A stretch of DNA of 32,255 bases from contig NZ_QUAC01000002.1 in assembly GCF_003389455.1 (NCBI RefSeq), forward strand, positions 1 to 32,255, written 5' to 3'. The notes beneath the pieces were generated by a model. That model was not told the origin of the DNA. It saw only the letters and a list, made by a program, of their open reading frames with translations, and made no database searches. The stretch is from Streptomyces inhibens (GTDB taxonomy: Bacteria > Actinomycetota > Actinomycetes > Streptomycetales > Streptomycetaceae). Shown one piece after another: positions 30,915-32,255 of the stretch. Made by a program: the position numbers and the translations under genes. Within the stretch, counting starts at the first letter, position 1. Each line of letters opens with the position of its first letter.

Positions 30915-31792
30915 GTACGAACAGGAGCTTGCAGGGGCAGGTCGTCGTCGTGACCGGTGCGGCGCGCGGCGTCGGTGCGCTGCTGGCCCGCAAGCTGTCG
31001 GCGCGCGGCGCCACCCTGGCGCTGGTCGGTCTGGAGCCGGACGAACTGCGCGGTGTCGCGGCCGCGCTGCACGGCCCGGCGCACCACTGGCACGCCGATG
31101 TCACCGACCACGAGGCGATGGCCCGGGTCGCGGGCGAGGTCAAGGACCGCTTCGGGAAGGTCGATGTGGTCGTCGCCAACGCCGGGGTGGCGACCGGCGG
31201 CCCGTTCGTCGACTCCGACCCGGTCGCCTGGAAGCGGGTCATCGAGGTCAACCTCATAGGCGGCGCGGTCACCGGCCGCGCCTTCCTGCCCGTACTGATG
31301 GAGTCCCGCGGCTACTTCCTGCAGATCGCCTCGCTGGCCGCGATCACCCCGGCGCCGATGATGACCGCGTACTGCGCGTCCAAGTCGGGCGTCGAGGCGT
31401 TCGCACACAGTCTGCGCGCCGAGGTCGGCCACCGGGGCGTACGGGTCGGCGTCGGCTATCTGAGCTGGACCGACACCGACATGGTGCGCGGCGCCGACCA
31501 GGACGACATCATGCGCGAGCTGCGCTCCCGGCTGCCCTGGCCGTCGAACAAGACCTATCCACTGGGCCCCGCCGTCGACCGGATCGTCGCGGGCATCGAG
31601 CGCCGCTCGGCGCATGTCTACGGGCAGTGGTGGCTGCGCGGGATGCAGTCGCTGCGCGGGTATCTGCCGGCGGTCATCGGGTCGGTGGGCCAGCGCGAAA
31701 TGCGGCGGTTCGGGGACCGGCTGGACGGGATGCGGGTGGGGCTGGTCGGCGCGGGCGGGGAGGCCGACGAGAAGGCACGCGCGGACCGCTGA
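30911..31792 (+). CDS. short-chain dehydrogenase/reductase
   Basis: 293 aa, classical SDR. Cofactor loop TGAARGVG (15-22), HADVTD (61-66), NAG (90-92), catalytic S141, Y154 and K158 (YCASK). After the core is a C-terminal extension with basic and aromatic residues (YGQWWLRGMQSLRGYLPAVIG) like SDRs of the SadH type that handle lipid-like alcohols or aldehydes. It probably interconverts the alcohol and ketone forms of the substrate of the upstream BVMO. Last gene of the coupled operon; coupling is by ATGA at 30911-30914. Confidence 0.92.
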   Translation: MSTNRSLQGQVVVVTGAARGVGALLARKLSARGATLALVGLEPDELRGVAAALHGPAHHWHADVTDHEAMARVAGEVKDRFGKVDVVVANAGVATGGPFVDSDPVAWKRVIEVNLIGGAVTGRAFLPVLMESRGYFLQIASLAAITPAPMMTAYCASKSGVEAFAHSLRAEVGHRGVRVGVGYLSWTDTDMVRGADQDDIMRELRSRLPWPSNKTYPLGPAVDRIVAGIERRSAHVYGQWWLRGMQSLRGYLPAVIGSVGQREMRRFGDRLDGMRVGLVGAGGEADEKARADR

Positions 31793-31907
31793 GGCAACCT
31801 CTTTCGTCACGGAGTGTAGTCGTTCGTGATCGAAATGCGAGCAATGTCCGGGCGTGTCACGCTGGTCGAGGCCCAACCCCCCCTACACCCCACTAGGAGT
31901 GAACAGC

Positions 31908-32138
31908 ATGGGCATCAAGGACCAGTTCGAGGACAAGGCCAACGAGCTCAAGAACCAGGCCAACAAGGCCATGGGCAGCGCTCGCGACGACGCCAACGAG
32001 CGCAGCCGGCGCGAGGAGCAGGAGCGCAGCCGTCGCCAGGGTGGCCAGGAGCGCGACCCGCAGCGTGACCGCGGCCAGCAGGGCCGTCGGACCGCTCAGG
32101 ACGCGCTGGACGACGCCGAGGGTCGCTTCCAGAGCTGA
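31908..32138 (+). CDS. small CsbD-like general stress protein
   Basis: 76 aa, no hydrophobic segment, almost all charged or Gln/Asn residues. It starts MGIKDQFEDKANELKNQANK, a CsbD-type amphipathic helix, and continues with Arg/Glu/Gln-rich disordered sequence (REEQERSRRQGGQERDPQRD) and a last short helix RTAQDALDDAEGRFQS. CsbD proteins are made in the general stress response; their role is unknown. AGGAG is 8 bases upstream of ATG 31908. The 115-bp gap from the SDR and an own ribosome site suggest its own promoter, but I see no clear SigB-type promoter. Confidence 0.8.
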   Translation: MGIKDQFEDKANELKNQANKAMGSARDDANERSRREEQERSRRQGGQERDPQRDRGQQGRRTAQDALDDAEGRFQS

Positions 32139-32188
32139 CGTGGCACGTTCTGAACGGCACGCGTGGCGACGTACGCGCCATGCGTGAA

Positions 32189-32216
32189 GGGCGCATCCGG
32201 TCGACCGGGTGCGCCC
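32189..32216 (+). terminator. hairpin terminator of the CsbD-like gene
   Basis: GGGCGCATCCGGT (32189-32201) and ACCGGGTGCGCCC (32204-32216) pair over 13 positions with one G-T pair, about 50 bp beyond the stop. No T-tract. Confidence 0.7.
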
Positions 32217-32255
32217 CACCAGTTTCCCCGTGTTCCCCCGTGTTCCGCGGGTTTC

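Noticed and set aside
31793..31907. SigB-type promoter before the CsbD-like gene
   Set aside because: Expected because CsbD genes are stress-induced, but no GNNTN14-16GGGTA-like pair could be found.

Overview
The window is high-GC actinobacterial DNA, almost certainly a Streptomyces chromosome. The reasons are strong GC bias at third codon positions, many GTG/TTG/CTG starts, ATGA-coupled operons, a TipAL-type MerR regulator, a SARP regulator, the actinobacterial septation protein SepX, and a gene order (mscL - methylthioadenosine phosphorylase - FmdB/Ruc zinc ribbon - 5-FTHF cyclo-ligase - galU - moeA - rimJ-like - sepX/glpR) that resembles, from memory, the Mycobacterium tuberculosis Rv0985c-Rv0996 neighbourhood. 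All assignments come from reading translated sequence and motifs; no database search was run.

Left part (1-3.75 kb): the tail of a proline-rich membrane protein, a spacer with an 8-bp tandem repeat, a GNAT acetyltransferase, an uncharacterised 169-aa protein, a spacer with an 18-bp tandem repeat, a small acidic actinobacterial protein and mscL. A gene-poor stretch follows that may hold a decayed SAF-domain (RcpC-like) gene and a polypurine tract.

Conserved core (3.75-17.3 kb): mtnP and a stress-type zinc-ribbon gene (Ruc/FmdB) whose leader carries a CIRCE (HrcA) operator; an MFS exporter; a CPA1 cation/proton antiporter; a membrane-anchored penicillin-acylase-family Ntn hydrolase; 5-FTHF cyclo-ligase divergent from galU; then galU-moeA-moaC-mog-rimJ-like, closely packed, followed by sepX (glpR) and tRNA-Ala(CGC) with its own promoter and terminator. 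MoeA here may be the gephyrin-like division scaffold Glp, whose membrane receptor GlpR/SepX is encoded nearby.

Right part (17.4-32.2 kb) looks more lineage-variable: a secreted M23 peptidase, a glycosyltransferase, a TipAL-like drug-sensing regulator with a recognisable MerR-type promoter, a YtrA-type GntR regulator, a two-gene ABC transporter, a GNAT enzyme, exonuclease III, and a small secreted protein divergent from a SARP-NB-ARC regulator. Three heptamer direct repeats with 11-bp period, typical of SARP operators, lie between the last two. Then a MerR regulator is divergent from a translationally coupled Baeyer-Villiger-type monooxygenase / alpha-beta hydrolase / short-chain dehydrogenase operon resembling the start of the mycobacterial mymA operon, with a 34-bp inverted repeat in the divergent promoter region. 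A CsbD-like stress protein closes the window.
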